DNA from: Aeromonas caviae | Lineage (GTDB): Bacteria > Pseudomonadota > Gammaproteobacteria > Enterobacterales > Aeromonadaceae | Reading direction: 5' to 3' | NCBI RefSeq assembly: GCF_000819785.1 | Contig: NZ_CDBK01000065.1 | Span: 1 to 44,614, forward strand | DNA: 44,614 bases | In this document: positions 31,810 to 42,454 of the stretch, piece by piece | Layout of the letters: each line of letters begins with the position of its first letter | Position numbering within the stretch: position 1 is the first letter of the stretch | Notes under the pieces: model-generated | Told to the model about the DNA's origin: nothing | The model's database searches: none | What the model saw: the letters and a program-made list of their open reading frames with translations, nothing else | Translations under genes and position numbers: made by a program

Positions 31810-33657
31810 TCAGGGGGCGCGATAGAAGCGATTGAGCTCGTTCATCACCTGGATCAGGGTGCCCATGTCCGGGGTGCCGTGCTTGATGGGGCGATAGGTG
31901 TCGCGGTCCAGCAGCTCGAAGTCCCCCTGCTTGTTGAACTGGGTGATGGTGTTGCCCTGATAGATGGCGAAGTCATTCTGATCCCCCGCCAGCAGCCAGG
32001 TGCGTGTACTGGCTTCGAACAGGTTGCGCCCCGTGCTGTAGTCACGATAGGGGTTGCGTACACCCAGCATGTTCTTCATCAGGGTCGGTACCAGATCCAG
32101 GTGGCTGCTCGCCTGCGCCTGGGGCGCAGGTTCGGCACCAGGCCAGGCCAGCACCAGGGGGACCTGCACCTGATAGGTCGAGTAATTGCTGCCATAGCCC
32201 CAGCTGTTGCTCTGGGTCTCGTTGAACTCCTGACCGTGGTTGGAGGTGATCACGACGATGGTCTGATCATCAAGCCCCTGCAATTGCAGTTGGGTCAGCA
32301 TCTGCTCCAGCAGTTGATCGGTATAGAAGACCGCGTTCTTGTAGCGGTTCTCCAGCTTCTGCAGGTTCTCGGGCCGATAGGCAGTGGCCGGGTTGAAGCG
32401 GGTCAACTCGGGCTGGAAGGGGCCCTTGATGCTGGCAGGCACCTGATAATCCCCCGGGCTAGAGAGATAGACCAGAGAGAACCAGGGTCTGTCCGCGGTG
32501 CGCGTGCCAAGCCACTGCTGCCAGTCGTCGATGAGCCTGCGGTCATCGGTCTGGCGGGAGACGAAGACCTGTTTGCGCAGACCTGCAAGCAGACTCTGGC
32601 GATACTGCTTGGCATCTTCCAGTGCACCGAACAGGCCGAACTGGTAGTCCTGACGCAGCATCTCGTCGAACAGCACGGGGGGGCGCTTGTCGGCCCGGAT
32701 GTCCCCGTAATAGTGGCCGGGCAGCCCGTAGAAGAGGCTGAACATCCCCATGGCTTCATCATTGCCACCACTCATGTGCTGGCGGAAATTGAAGTGGTTG
32801 TCCGCGTAGCGTTGCAGATTGGGCATGTTGATGTTGTTGAGCATGTCGGCTCGCAGGGAGTCGACCACCACCACCAGCAGGTTCTTGTGATCGCTGGGTG
32901 CGCTCACGCTGAGGGGGCGCAAGGGATAGAGCAGACGGTGCTCAGCGCTTCCCTGATCTTCGGCCTTCTTCTCATACTGCTCGAGGTCGAGCCAGCCATG
33001 CTTGGCCAGGAAGCTCCTGGCGGTCATGGGGTAGGAGAGGGGGAAGTTGGCGCGCTGCATGGTGATGGGTTGATACAGGGTCGCATCCGCCCAGCTGTTG
33101 ACCAGATGGGTCAGGATGAAGCAGACCAGCAGGGCTAGCCCCACCTGATTGCCGTACTGGCGGCGTTTGCGCTTGTTGATCTTGCGCCACACATAGGCCG
33201 ACAGCAGCAGTTGCAGCAGGAAGATGGCGGGCACCGCCACGAAGATGATGCTCCAGATAGAGCCCTCTTCGGTCTGCGCCTGATCCAGCAGCAGTTGCCA
33301 CACCTGGCCATTCAAGTGGAACTTGAACAGCTGGAACACCTGGGTGTCGATAAGCAGCAGCACCAGCGCCAGGGTGGCGATGATGGATGAAATGAAGCGC
33401 AGCGGCTTCTCCCTGGGCAGGATGAAGCTCAAGGGGAAGATGGTCAGCAGATAGGTGACGAAGCTCAGGAACGAGAAATGACCTATCCAGCTGATGACGA
33501 GATAGGTCACGCCGAGCGTGGTCGACGGCCAGCTGATGGCGCCCAGGTAACGGGTCGAGATCAGCATGGCCAGGATGATGTTGAAGAAGGAGAACCAATG
33601 CCCCCAGGTGATCAGGCGAGAGACATTATCGCGATAGGGGTTGCCGGTTTCGACCAT
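31810..33657 (-). CDS. yejM: Inner-membrane LPS-synthesis regulator LapC/PbgA (YejM)
   Basis: 615 aa. The N-terminal third has five transmembrane helices (e.g. FFNIILAMLISTRYLGAI and VTYLVISWIGHFSFLSFVTY). The C-terminal part, from about residue 255 (LLVVVVDSLRADMLNNINMPNLQRY), is a periplasmic sulfatase/arylsulfatase-fold domain as in YejM. It signals LPS status to LapB-FtsH to control LpxC, and hence lipid A synthesis. The sequence fits E. coli YejM (586 aa). It follows yejL by 43 bases and the pair is divergent from yejK, the same layout as in E. coli. Confidence 0.94.
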   Translation of the reverse strand: MVETGNPYRDNVSRLITWGHWFSFFNIILAMLISTRYLGAISWPSTTLGVTYLVISWIGHFSFLSFVTYLLTIFPLSFILPREKPLRFISSIIATLALVLLLIDTQVFQLFKFHLNGQVWQLLLDQAQTEEGSIWSIIFVAVPAIFLLQLLLSAYVWRKINKRKRRQYGNQVGLALLVCFILTHLVNSWADATLYQPITMQRANFPLSYPMTARSFLAKHGWLDLEQYEKKAEDQGSAEHRLLYPLRPLSVSAPSDHKNLLVVVVDSLRADMLNNINMPNLQRYADNHFNFRQHMSGGNDEAMGMFSLFYGLPGHYYGDIRADKRPPVLFDEMLRQDYQFGLFGALEDAKQYRQSLLAGLRKQVFVSRQTDDRRLIDDWQQWLGTRTADRPWFSLVYLSSPGDYQVPASIKGPFQPELTRFNPATAYRPENLQKLENRYKNAVFYTDQLLEQMLTQLQLQGLDDQTIVVITSNHGQEFNETQSNSWGYGSNYSTYQVQVPLVLAWPGAEPAPQAQASSHLDLVPTLMKNMLGVRNPYRDYSTGRNLFEASTRTWLLAGDQNDFAIYQGNTITQFNKQGDFELLDRDTYRPIKHGTPDMGTLIQVMNELNRFYRAP

Positions 33658-33700
33658 AATGATCCATCTGCTTGAAAAACATCAAAGAATGCGAAGAAAC

Positions 33701-33928
33701 TCAGTGCGCATCGTGGCGATGGCCCACCGAGGCGGTGAGTGCCTGGATGAACTTCTCGGTGATCGCCTGGCGCTGGGCCGGGGCCATGCCGTTGATGATG
33801 TTGGTGGTCAGGTTGCCAAGGACCATCAGACTGAGATCCACCGGTGCCTTGTGTTTCTCCAGGGCGGTGATCAGGTCGTTCATCAGGGCGTCAAACTGCT
33901 CGTTATTGTACTTTGATACGATGGGCAT
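33701..33928 (-). CDS. yejL: YejL family protein (UPF0352)
   Basis: 75 aa, equal to E. coli YejL (75). It shares [32 protein letters not shown] and the start [11 protein letters not shown]. Small cytosolic helical protein of unknown role. Start ATG 33928 gives the family length. First gene of yejL-yejM. Confidence 0.94.
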   Translation of the reverse strand: MPIVSKYNNEQFDALMNDLITALEKHKAPVDLSLMVLGNLTTNIINGMAPAQRQAITEKFIQALTASVGHRHDAH

Positions 33929-33937
33929 AATCTTGGG

Positions 33938-33965
33938 TTCACCTCGGTTCAAAGCGCCTTATAAT
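33938..33965 (+). promoter_or_regulatory. Sigma70-like promoter of yejK
   Basis: TTCACC (33938-33943), 16-base spacer, perfect TATAAT (33960-33965), 36 bases before the yejK start. Confidence 0.5.
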
Positions 33966-34001
33966 ACTTCACCCTTTCGGCTAACACTATGGCTTTGTGA
34001 C

Positions 34002-35051
34002 ATGAGTCTCGATATCGACAAGATCATTCTTCACTCCCTGCGGGCGGGCAACGATGGCCAGCCCCACGCCGATACCCGCAGCCAGACCCTGCCTGCCGAC
34101 GAGGCGGTACAAGGGCTGATGGCGGAGCTGCATCGCATCTACAACGGCAAGGGGGGAAAGGGCTTTGGCTTCTTCGCCGATCCCGAGGCCGCCGTCGCCG
34201 AGCTGGCGGAGGGGGAAGACGCCCCCAAGCAGCCTTCCCCCGCCTTTCGCATCGCCCTGGAGCAGCTGCTGGCGGAGCAGACCGAGTTCGTCCCCTTTTC
34301 CGTCAACCTGACCCAGATGCTGGTCAAGCAGCTGGTGGAGCATGCCCTGGACGAGCAGGGGGTGTTGCTGATTGCCAAGTACAACTATGTGGGGGTGGAT
34401 TACCTGATGATCGCCCTGCTGGAAGGCAAGGAGAGCGTCACCGTGAGCGAGGCGCTGGAGCTGCGCCACATCCAGTACCTGGATATCGGCAAACTCAATC
34501 TGGTGGCCCGCATCGATCTCACCGAGTGGAAAACCCAGGGGGATTCGCGTCGTTATATCACCTTCAGCAAGGGCCGGGTCGGTCGCAAGCTGGGGGATTT
34601 CTTCATGGATCTGCTGGGGGCCCGCGAGGGCATGGATGCCAAGATCCAGAACAAGGGGTTGCTGCAGGCGGTGGACGATTACTGCGACAGCCGCCAACTC
34701 GAACCGGCCGAACGCAATGACTACAAGAAGCAGGTCTTCAAATATTGCACCGAGCAGGCCAGCGCCGGCGAGGAGATCGAGATCAAGGAGCTGTCGGCGG
34801 AATTGCCCGGTGATGGGGACCTCGATTTTTACAGCTTCATCGGTCAGGAGTACGAGCTGGAGGAGCGCTTCCCGGCGGACCGTTCCACCCTGCGGGGCTT
34901 GACCAAGTTTGTGGGCTCCGGTGGCGGCCTGACCCTGAGCTTCGAGCAGAAGTTGCTCAACAACCGGGTCTTTTACGATCCCCAGACCGACACCCTGACC
35001 ATCAGGGGAGTCCCGCCCAATCTCAAGGATCAATTGCTGCGCCAGTCGTAA
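34002..35051 (+). CDS. yejK: Nucleoid-associated protein NdpA/YejK
   Basis: 349 aa, cytosolic, nucleoid-associated; E. coli YejK (335 aa) binds the nucleoid and affects topoisomerase activity. Family blocks seen: MSLDIDKIILHSL at the start, the FSVNLTQMLVKQLVEHAL region, ELRHIQYLDIGKLNLVARIDL, YITFSKGRVGRKLGDFFMDLLG and the C-terminal region with VFYDPQTDTLTIRGVPPNLKDQL. ATG 34002 is chosen because it gives the family N-terminus; the frame is open farther upstream, but there it is antisense to yejL. No strong Shine-Dalgarno is seen. A strong terminator follows. Confidence 0.94.
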   Translation: MSLDIDKIILHSLRAGNDGQPHADTRSQTLPADEAVQGLMAELHRIYNGKGGKGFGFFADPEAAVAELAEGEDAPKQPSPAFRIALEQLLAEQTEFVPFSVNLTQMLVKQLVEHALDEQGVLLIAKYNYVGVDYLMIALLEGKESVTVSEALELRHIQYLDIGKLNLVARIDLTEWKTQGDSRRYITFSKGRVGRKLGDFFMDLLGAREGMDAKIQNKGLLQAVDDYCDSRQLEPAERNDYKKQVFKYCTEQASAGEEIEIKELSAELPGDGDLDFYSFIGQEYELEERFPADRSTLRGLTKFVGSGGGLTLSFEQKLLNNRVFYDPQTDTLTIRGVPPNLKDQLLRQS

Positions 35052-35075
35052 TGTGATCCAGCCGTCATTTCTTGC

Positions 35076-35109
35076 AAAAAGGCACCGGAGTCCGCTCCGG
35101 TGCCTTTTT
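35076..35109. terminator. Rho-independent terminator after yejK
   Basis: Fifteen-base arms AAAAAGGCACCGGAG / CTCCGGTGCCTTTTT, 4-base loop. Confidence 0.93.
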
Positions 35110-35446
35110 ATTTAAGGGGGTGATGTAGATGGAAACCACCTCAGTACTTTTGTTAACACATTGAACAAAATATCGGGAATGAAAGGGTTTTCAGTGGGGT
35201 GAAATCCCTTTCAATGACGTAAATTAATTTCCTTTCTGTAATTTAATTTCCATATCTTGGCAAAAATATGGGGATATCCCTTCCTAAGTCGCTGAAATAA
35301 GAAAATGTTTTCATAACTTTCTGGAAGAAAATACGTAATTGCATTTCAAAAATGCGAGGCGTGTCATGTGAGGCATTGACTGCTTGGGATAATATTCATC
35401 TGCACACAATGCTCTTACAGCGCGGAACTAATACAAGGAAAGGCTC
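35110..35446 (+). promoter_or_regulatory. malE leader and likely mal operon promoter region
   Basis: AT-rich 340-base stretch before malE with no gene. Its end holds a GATAAT -10 element (35388-35393) with no good -35. Centred at about 35360, TGCGA-GGCGTG-TCATG is a weak CRP-like site (7 of 10 conserved bases) placed as a class II activator site relative to the expected start point. A perfect GGGATATCCC palindrome (35271-35280) is also present; its partner protein is unknown. I could not find a convincing MalT box. Confidence 0.4.
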
Positions 35447-36628
35447 ATGAAAAAGAAATTGCTGTCATCCCTGATCGGTCTGGCTACCCTGGGCGTGGCC
35501 TGCTCTGCCACTGCTGCCATTGATGAAGGTCAGCTGACCATCTGGATCAACGGTGACAAGGGCTACAACGGCCTGGCCGAAGTCGGCAAGAAGTTTGAAG
35601 CCGAAACCGGCATCAAGGTCACAGTCGCCCACCCGGATCAGGTTGAAGTCAAATTCCAGCAAGCCGCCGCCACCGGCAACGGCCCGGACATCTTCTTCTG
35701 GGCTCACGACCGTTACGGTGAGTGGGTCAAGTCCGGTCTGCTGGTTCCCGTGACCCCGAATGCCGCCACCAAGGCCAAGTTCGAGCAATTCGCCTGGGAT
35801 GCCATGACCGTCGATGGCAAGACCTATGGCTACCCGGTCGCGGTAGAAGCCGTCAGCCTGATTTACAACAAGGATCTGTTGCCCAACCCGCCGAAGACCT
35901 TCGAAGAGATCGCCAAGATCGACGAAGACCTGAAGAAAAATGGCAAGCGCGCCATCATGTGGGCCTATGACACCCCCTACTTCAGCTACCCCCTGGTGGC
36001 TGCCAACGGTGGTTATGCCTTCAAGAAGACCGCCACCGGCTATGACGTCAAAGACACCGGCGTGAACAACGCAGGTGCCAAGGCCGGCGTCGGTTACATC
36101 TCCGAGATGATCAAATCCGGTCACCTGGAGAAGGGCATCGACTACGGTGTGATGGACGCCAAGTTCAACAAGGGCGAAGTGGCCATGATGATCAACGGTC
36201 CCTGGGCCTGGAGCAACCTGGACAAGAGCGGCATCAAGTATGGCGTAGCCCAGCTGCCGACCCTGAAAGGCAAGCCGGCCAAGGCCTTCGTTGGCGTACT
36301 GGGTGCCACCATCAACGCCGCCAGCCCGAACAAGGATCTGGCCATCGAGTTCCTCGAGAACTACCTGCTGACCGATGCCGGTCTGGCGCCGATGAACGCC
36401 GACAAGCCGCTGGGTGCCGTGGCCCTGAAGTCCTTCCAGAAGACCCTGGAAGCCGACCCCAACATCAAGGCCACCATGCTGAACGCCCAGAACGGCGAAC
36501 CGATGCCGTCCGTGCCCGAGATGAGCCGTTTCTGGTCCTCCTTCGAAACCGCCCTCAAGAACGTCACCTCTGGCCGTCAGGGTGTTGACGAAGCCCTGGA
36601 TACCGCTGCCAAGCGTATCGTCCAGTAA
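35447..36628 (+). CDS. malE: Periplasmic maltose/maltodextrin-binding protein
   Basis: 393 aa with a signal peptide ([24 protein letters not shown]). The mature protein opens [27 protein letters not shown], and matches MalE throughout, including [74 protein letters not shown] and [15 protein letters not shown]. It captures maltose and maltodextrins and delivers them to MalFGK2. First gene of malEFGK with AAGGAAAGG before the ATG. A hairpin after the gene may raise its mRNA level above the rest. Confidence 0.97.
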   Translation: MKKKLLSSLIGLATLGVACSATAAIDEGQLTIWINGDKGYNGLAEVGKKFEAETGIKVTVAHPDQVEVKFQQAAATGNGPDIFFWAHDRYGEWVKSGLLVPVTPNAATKAKFEQFAWDAMTVDGKTYGYPVAVEAVSLIYNKDLLPNPPKTFEEIAKIDEDLKKNGKRAIMWAYDTPYFSYPLVAANGGYAFKKTATGYDVKDTGVNNAGAKAGVGYISEMIKSGHLEKGIDYGVMDAKFNKGEVAMMINGPWAWSNLDKSGIKYGVAQLPTLKGKPAKAFVGVLGATINAASPNKDLAIEFLENYLLTDAGLAPMNADKPLGAVALKSFQKTLEADPNIKATMLNAQNGEPMPSVPEMSRFWSSFETALKNVTSGRQGVDEALDTAAKRIVQ

Positions 36629-36641
36629 GCATGCACTACCC

Positions 36642-36661
36642 GGGAGGCCTTCGGGCCTCCC
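36642..36661 (+). other. Intergenic hairpin between malE and malF
   Basis: GGGAGGCC-TTCG-GGCCTCCC, a UUCG-closed stable stem 13 bases after malE. No U-run, so likely an mRNA-stabilising element that favours high MalE levels. Confidence 0.65.
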
Positions 36662-36701
36662 ACTCTCTCAATCTCTCTTGGCGCAATAAAGGTTAATTGG
36701 C

Positions 36702-38357
36702 ATGGAAGTAGTACCTTCTATCGAATCCTATGCCGGTCCGAAGAAAGACAAGTACGTCTGGCTGAAATGGACCATGGCGGCACTGATCGCAGTGCTTAAT
36801 GGTTATGCGGCCGTGATGATGTATGCCAGCGGCGAGTGGGTATTTGCCCTGCTCGATCTGGTGGTCGTATCCGTCGGTCTCTATGTCTTCATTAACAAGA
36901 AGACCTATGCCCACCGTTATATTTTCCCCGGTGTGGCAGGCATGGTTGTTTTTATCATCTTCCCTCTTGCCTACACGATCGGCATCGCCTTCACCAACTA
37001 TTCGGGATCCAACTTGCTCTCCCTTGAGCAGGCACGGGATTACCATCTGAAAAAAACCTACAAGGTGACCGGCGGTGAATTCGATTTCACCCTCCTGGGT
37101 GGTGAGAACAATCAGTTTCAGCTGCTGCTGAAACAGGACGACCAATCCTTTATCAGTCAACCCCTTACCTTGCTGAACAACAAGGCGCGTACCCTGGCCG
37201 TCCGTGAAGGACGGGTCCGTGACGAGCCCCAGGTTGTTCAGTTGCAGCCTCTGGACGGGGCCACGGTCGGCGAGGCGGCACCCATTCGTGCCATCGTTGA
37301 TCACCGCACCCACCTGAGTGCCCTGGATGTGGTACTGCCCGAAGGCAATATCCATCTGACCCTGAGCAGCCTGCGCAAGTTCGCCGCCCAGAAACAGCTC
37401 TATACCCAGCTGGTCGACGGCGCCGTGCTCAAGTCGGGCGTCATGATCAAGGACAGCAACCTGCTGCGTGACAACCAGAGCGGCGAGCTGATGCTGCCCA
37501 ACGGTGACACCGGCTTCTACCAGTACATCGATGCGGAAGGTCACTTCGTCGGCAAGGGCGTTGCCCCCGGTTTCGTGGTGAGCGTGGGTTGGAAAAACTT
37601 CATGCGCATCATGACGGACCCGGGTATCCAGAGTCCCTTCATGCAGATCTTCGTCTGGACCGTGATCTTCTCCGCCTGTTCGGTGGCGTTCACCCTGGCG
37701 ATCGGCATGGTGCTGGCGTGTCTGGTGCAGTGGGAGCAGCTCAGGGGGCGTGGTTTCTACCGGGTCATGCTGATCCTGCCCTATGCGATACCGGCGTTCA
37801 TCTCCATCCTGGTGTTCAAGGGCTTGTTCAACCAGAACTTCGGTGAAATCAACCTGTTCCTGGAAGCGGCCTTCGGCATCAAGCCGGACTGGTACACCAA
37901 TCCCTTCCTGGCCAAGGTGATGATCCTCATCGTCAACACCTGGCTCGGTTACCCCTACATGATGATCCTCTGCATGGGCCTGCTCAAGGCCATTCCGGAA
38001 GATCTCTACGAGGCGTCTGCCATGGACGGGGCGGGGCCGGTACAGAACTTCTTCAAGATCACCGTACCGCTCTTGATGAAGCCGCTGACACCGCTGTTGA
38101 TTGCATCCTTTGCCTTCAACTTCAACAACTTCGTACTTATCCAGTTGTTGACGAACGGGGCGCCGGACATCATCGGGGCCACCACGCCGGCCGGGACCAC
38201 CGACTTGCTGGTGAGCTACACCTACCGGATCGCGTTCCAGGGCTCGGGTGGTCAGGACTACGGTCTGGCCAGTGCCATCGCCACCGCCATCTTCCTCATC
38301 GTGGGTGCGCTGGCCTTGCTCAACCTGAAATTGTCCAAAGCCGACAAGCAACTGTAA
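36702..38357 (+). CDS. malF: Maltose ABC transporter permease MalF
   Basis: 551 aa (E. coli MalF 514). The N-terminal helices (MAALIAVLNGYAAVMMYASG; YIFPGVAGMVVFIIFPLAYTIGIAFTNYS) are followed by the large periplasmic P2 domain (about 100-300), which is specific to MalF, then the permease core with EAA loop LYEASAMDGAGPVQNFFKITVPL. The C-terminus ALALLNLKLSKADKQL resembles MalF. The subunit forms the channel with MalG and docks on MalK. It starts 73 bases after malE; AAAGG lies 10 bases before the ATG. Confidence 0.96.
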   Translation: MEVVPSIESYAGPKKDKYVWLKWTMAALIAVLNGYAAVMMYASGEWVFALLDLVVVSVGLYVFINKKTYAHRYIFPGVAGMVVFIIFPLAYTIGIAFTNYSGSNLLSLEQARDYHLKKTYKVTGGEFDFTLLGGENNQFQLLLKQDDQSFISQPLTLLNNKARTLAVREGRVRDEPQVVQLQPLDGATVGEAAPIRAIVDHRTHLSALDVVLPEGNIHLTLSSLRKFAAQKQLYTQLVDGAVLKSGVMIKDSNLLRDNQSGELMLPNGDTGFYQYIDAEGHFVGKGVAPGFVVSVGWKNFMRIMTDPGIQSPFMQIFVWTVIFSACSVAFTLAIGMVLACLVQWEQLRGRGFYRVMLILPYAIPAFISILVFKGLFNQNFGEINLFLEAAFGIKPDWYTNPFLAKVMILIVNTWLGYPYMMILCMGLLKAIPEDLYEASAMDGAGPVQNFFKITVPLLMKPLTPLLIASFAFNFNNFVLIQLLTNGAPDIIGATTPAGTTDLLVSYTYRIAFQGSGGQDYGLASAIATAIFLIVGALALLNLKLSKADKQL

Positions 38358-38369
38358 GGAGGCTTCAAC

Positions 38370-39260
38370 ATGGCAATCGTACAACCCAAATCAGTCAAAT
38401 ACCGGGTGTGGGCAACCCACCTGGTGATGTGGGGCTTCCTGGCACTGATCATCTTCCCGCTGATCATGGTCATCGCCATCTCGTTCCGTAACGGCAACTT
38501 CTCGGTGGGGGAGATCATCCCCACCAATCCGACCCTGGATCACTGGAAGCTGGCGCTCGGCATGTCCATCACCAACGCCGATGGCAGCATCACGCCGCCG
38601 CCGTTCCCGGTGCTGACCTGGCTGTGGAACTCCATCAAGGTGGCGGGTATTACCGCCCTGATGATAGTGGTGCTCTCCACCACCTGTGCCTACGCCTTCG
38701 CCCGTCTGCGGTTCCGTGGCAAGTCCACCATCCTGCAGGGCATGCTGATCTTCCAAATGTTCCCGGCGGTGCTGGCACTGGTGGCCATCTACGCGCTCTT
38801 CAACAAGATCGGTGACTACATCCCTTGGCTGGGTCTCAACACCCACGGCGGCCTGATCCTGGCCTACATGGGGGGCATCGCCCTGCACGTCTGGACCATC
38901 AAGGGCTACTTCGAGACCATCGACTCTTCCCTGGAGGAGGCGGCGGCCATCGATGGCGCTACTCCGTGGCAGGCGTTCCGCCTGATCCTGCTGCCCCTGT
39001 CGGTGCCCATCCTGGCGGTGGTGTTCATCCTGGCCTTCATCGGCTCCATCACCGAGGTGCCCATGGCCTCCATCCTGTTGCAGGATGTGAACAATCTGAC
39101 CCTGGCGGTCGGGGCCCAGCAGTACCTCTATCCGCAGAACTACCTGTGGGGTGACTTCGCCGCAGCCGCCGTGCTGTCAGGCTTCCCCATCACGGTCGTC
39201 TTCCTGCTCGCCCAGCGCTGGCTGGTGGGCGGTCTGACCGCAGGCGGCGTGAAAGGTTAA
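38370..39260 (+). CDS. malG: Maltose ABC transporter permease MalG
   Basis: 296 aa, exactly the length of E. coli MalG. It starts [20 protein letters not shown] and shows six membrane helices. The EAA loop [30 protein letters not shown] docks MalK. The end [15 protein letters not shown] is the canonical MalG C-terminus. It is 12 bases after malF with AGGAGG upstream. Confidence 0.97.
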   Translation: MAIVQPKSVKYRVWATHLVMWGFLALIIFPLIMVIAISFRNGNFSVGEIIPTNPTLDHWKLALGMSITNADGSITPPPFPVLTWLWNSIKVAGITALMIVVLSTTCAYAFARLRFRGKSTILQGMLIFQMFPAVLALVAIYALFNKIGDYIPWLGLNTHGGLILAYMGGIALHVWTIKGYFETIDSSLEEAAAIDGATPWQAFRLILLPLSVPILAVVFILAFIGSITEVPMASILLQDVNNLTLAVGAQQYLYPQNYLWGDFAAAAVLSGFPITVVFLLAQRWLVGGLTAGGVKG

Positions 39261-39272
39261 CGGTTCATGGCC

Positions 39273-39290
39273 GGGGGAGCTGGCTCCCCC
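39273..39290 (+). other. Intergenic hairpin between malG and malK
   Basis: GGGGGAGC-TG-GCTCCCCC, stable, no U-run. Probably a transcript-processing or stabilising hairpin between the permease genes and malK. Confidence 0.6.
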
Positions 39291-39330
39291 CGTCATCACG
39301 ATTTGCAAAGATTCAAGAGCGGAGCTCGAC

Positions 39331-40467
<1,137 letters not shown>

Positions 40468-40514
40468 GAGGGCGAGAGTGCCAGGTTTTCCTTTCTATAC
40501 GTTCAATGCCTTTT

Positions 40515-40538
40515 GCCGGTCGCAAGACCGGCTTTTTA
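40515..40538 (+). terminator. Rho-independent terminator of malEFGK
   Basis: GCCGGTC-GCAA-GACCGGC followed by TTTTTATT. Confidence 0.93.
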
Positions 40539-40594
40539 TTGCCTGTCATCCGAAGCCCGGGTTCCGGCCAGCGGGTGCGGCTGGCCGGGGCCCG

Positions 40595-41425
40595 TCACTG
40601 CCCGTGCTTGTCTGACTCGAGGGCGGCGGTGACGTCCGGCACGAAGTGCTGGCTGGTGAGCGGCGGGCGCTCATAGCCTTCGGTCTTGATGGGAGGCAGG
40701 GTGATGGGCTCGTAGTGGATCGCCTCGTAGGGCACCTTGCCAAGGAGGTGGGAGATGCAGTTGAGGCGGGCGCGGCGCTTGTCGTCGGCGTCCACCACGA
40801 ACCAGGGGCAATCCTCGGTATCCGTGTAGGTGAACATGTCATCCTTGGCGCGGGAATACTCGACCCAGCGGGAGCGGGATTGCAGATCCATGGGGCTGAA
40901 TTTCCAGCGCTTGATGGGGGTGTTGATGCGCTCCTTGAAGCGTTTCTCCTGCTCTTCGTCGCTGACCGAGAACCAGTATTTGATGAGGGTGATGCCGGAG
41001 CGGATCAACATCCGCTCGAATTCGGGGCAGGCGCGCAGGAATTCGCGATACTCGTCGTCGCTGCAAAAGCCCATCACCCGTTCGACCCCGGCCCGGTTGT
41101 ACCAGGAGCGGTCAAACAGCACCATCTCGCCCGCCGAGGGCAGGTGCGCCACGTAGCGCTGGAAGTACCACTGGGTGCGCTCCCGATCCGAGGGGGCGGG
41201 CAGGGCGGTGACCCGGCAGACCCGGGGGTTGAGGGGCTCGGTGATCGCCTTGATGACGCCCCCCTTGCCCGCGGCGTCGCGCCCCTCGAACAGCACCACC
41301 ACTTTGAGCCCCTCCTGCTTGACCCACTCCTGCAACTTGACCAGCTCCTCCTGCAGGTGGGCGAGGTGATGTTCGTAGGTCTTCTTGTCCAGACGGGGGC
41401 GTTTCTTGCTCTTTTCCTTGGCCAT
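40595..41425 (-). CDS. ppk2: Polyphosphate kinase 2 (PPK2)
   Basis: 276 aa cytosolic enzyme that transfers phosphate between polyphosphate and nucleotides. Walker A is in VVLFEGRDAAGKGGVIKAI and the catalytic lid motif in LFDRSWYNRAGVERVMGFC; KYWFSVSDEEQEKRF and the WKFSPMDLQSRSRWVEYSRAKD block are PPK2 signatures (one-domain class I-like). The reaction direction (GTP/ATP synthesis or polyP formation) cannot be told. AAGGAG 6 bases before ATG 41425 favours the shorter start; ATG 41428 is one codon upstream. It converges with malK. Confidence 0.92.
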   Translation of the reverse strand: MAKEKSKKRPRLDKKTYEHHLAHLQEELVKLQEWVKQEGLKVVVLFEGRDAAGKGGVIKAITEPLNPRVCRVTALPAPSDRERTQWYFQRYVAHLPSAGEMVLFDRSWYNRAGVERVMGFCSDDEYREFLRACPEFERMLIRSGITLIKYWFSVSDEEQEKRFKERINTPIKRWKFSPMDLQSRSRWVEYSRAKDDMFTYTDTEDCPWFVVDADDKRRARLNCISHLLGKVPYEAIHYEPITLPPIKTEGYERPPLTSQHFVPDVTAALESDKHGQ

Positions 41426-41521
41426 CATCCTCTCCTTGGTGACTCCTCGTTGTGAGTCTCTCCAGCTTGCACCAGGCGGGCCCCCCTGCCAAGGGTGGCG
41501 TGTTACACTGCCGCCTCATCA

Positions 41522-41573
41522 GCCGCTGGCAACAGAAAAACAGGAAAGCCAGTTTCATCGCCGCTGGCAACAG
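41522..41573 (+). repeat. 14-base direct repeat in the hydrolase leader
   Basis: GCCGCTGGCAACAG at 41522-41535 and 41560-41573, 38 bases apart, the second copy adjoining the ribosome site of the hydrolase gene. Confidence 0.7.
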
Positions 41574-41581
41574 GAGAAAAC

Positions 41582-42403
41582 ATGAAGCAGTTTATGGAGA
41601 TAGCGGGCCGCCGCATGGCCTATCTGGACGAGGGGCAGGGTCCGGCACTGCTCTTTGGCCACAGCTACCTGTGGGACAGTGCCATGTGGGCACCGCAAAT
41701 CGAGGCCCTCAAGGGGCAGTATCGCTGCATCGTGCCCGAGCTTTGGGGTCACGGGGATTCCGATGTGCTGCCCGAGGGGCCCTGCACCCTGGCGACCCTG
41801 GCCCGGGATCACCTGGCGCTGCTCGATGCCCTCGGCATCGACGAGTGCGTGCTGGTGGGGCTCTCCATCGGTGGCATGTGGGGCGTGGAGCTGGCGCGCA
41901 TGGCGCCTGCTCGCCTCAAGGGAGTGGTGCTGATGGACAGCTTCGTCGGCCTTGAACCCCAGATCACCTGCGAGCGCTATCTCGGCATGCTGGCGATGAT
42001 CGAACAGGTCGGCGCCGTGCCTGCGCCCATCGCCGATCAGGTGGCACCGCTCTTCTTCGCCCATCAACCGGACGCGGCCCTGATGGCCGGTTTCAAGACA
42101 CGGCTGGCCCAATGGCCCGCCGACAAGGTGGCGAGCCTGGTGGCGGTGGGCCGCAGCTTCGTGACCCGGGAGGATCGCATCGACTGGATCGAAGAGATGA
42201 GGCTGCCCGCACTGGTGATGACGGGGTGTGAGGACAAGGCTCGCCCTGTGCTGGAGGGGTATCTGATGGCCGAGGTGCTGGGGTGCCCGTTCAAGGAGAT
42301 CCCGGGGGCTGGTCACATCTCGACCCTGGAGAACCCCGCGTTCATCAACCGGGCGCTCGCCGAATTTCTCGCCGAAGTGGCAGGGTGGCACTGCGCCGGA
42401 TAG
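41582..42403 (+). CDS. Alpha/beta-hydrolase
   Basis: 273 aa. The fold is clear: HGxxx-like entry GPALLFGHSYLWDSAMWAPQ, nucleophile elbow GLSIGGMWG (Ser in G-x-S-x-G), Asp-bearing ALVMTGCEDKARPV and the final GAGHIS catalytic His. There is no signal peptide. Similar proteins are 3-oxoadipate enol-lactonase-like or carboxylesterase-like; substrate unknown. CAGGAG 5 bases before ATG 41582 fixes the start; longer frames upstream are not supported. It is divergent from ppk2. Confidence 0.87.
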   Translation: MKQFMEIAGRRMAYLDEGQGPALLFGHSYLWDSAMWAPQIEALKGQYRCIVPELWGHGDSDVLPEGPCTLATLARDHLALLDALGIDECVLVGLSIGGMWGVELARMAPARLKGVVLMDSFVGLEPQITCERYLGMLAMIEQVGAVPAPIADQVAPLFFAHQPDAALMAGFKTRLAQWPADKVASLVAVGRSFVTREDRIDWIEEMRLPALVMTGCEDKARPVLEGYLMAEVLGCPFKEIPGAGHISTLENPAFINRALAEFLAEVAGWHCAG

Positions 42404-42407
42404 CCGT

Positions 42408-42434
42408 AAAAAAGGAGCCATGGGCTCCTTTTTT
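42408..42434. terminator. Bidirectional terminator after the hydrolase
   Basis: AAAAAAGGAGCC / GGCTCCTTTTTT with a 3-base loop, shared with the convergent mipA-like gene. Confidence 0.92.
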
Positions 42435-42454
42435 GTTGCCCAGTCCGGATGGGG

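Noticed and set aside
35110..35446. MalT boxes upstream of malE
   Set aside because: Only partial matches to GGGGAKGAGG (such as GGGGATA at 35270); not good enough to claim.
36693..38384. 563-codon minus-strand open frame opposite malF
   Set aside because: Translation is His/Asp/Gln-rich without domain features; malF on the plus strand is a clear match.
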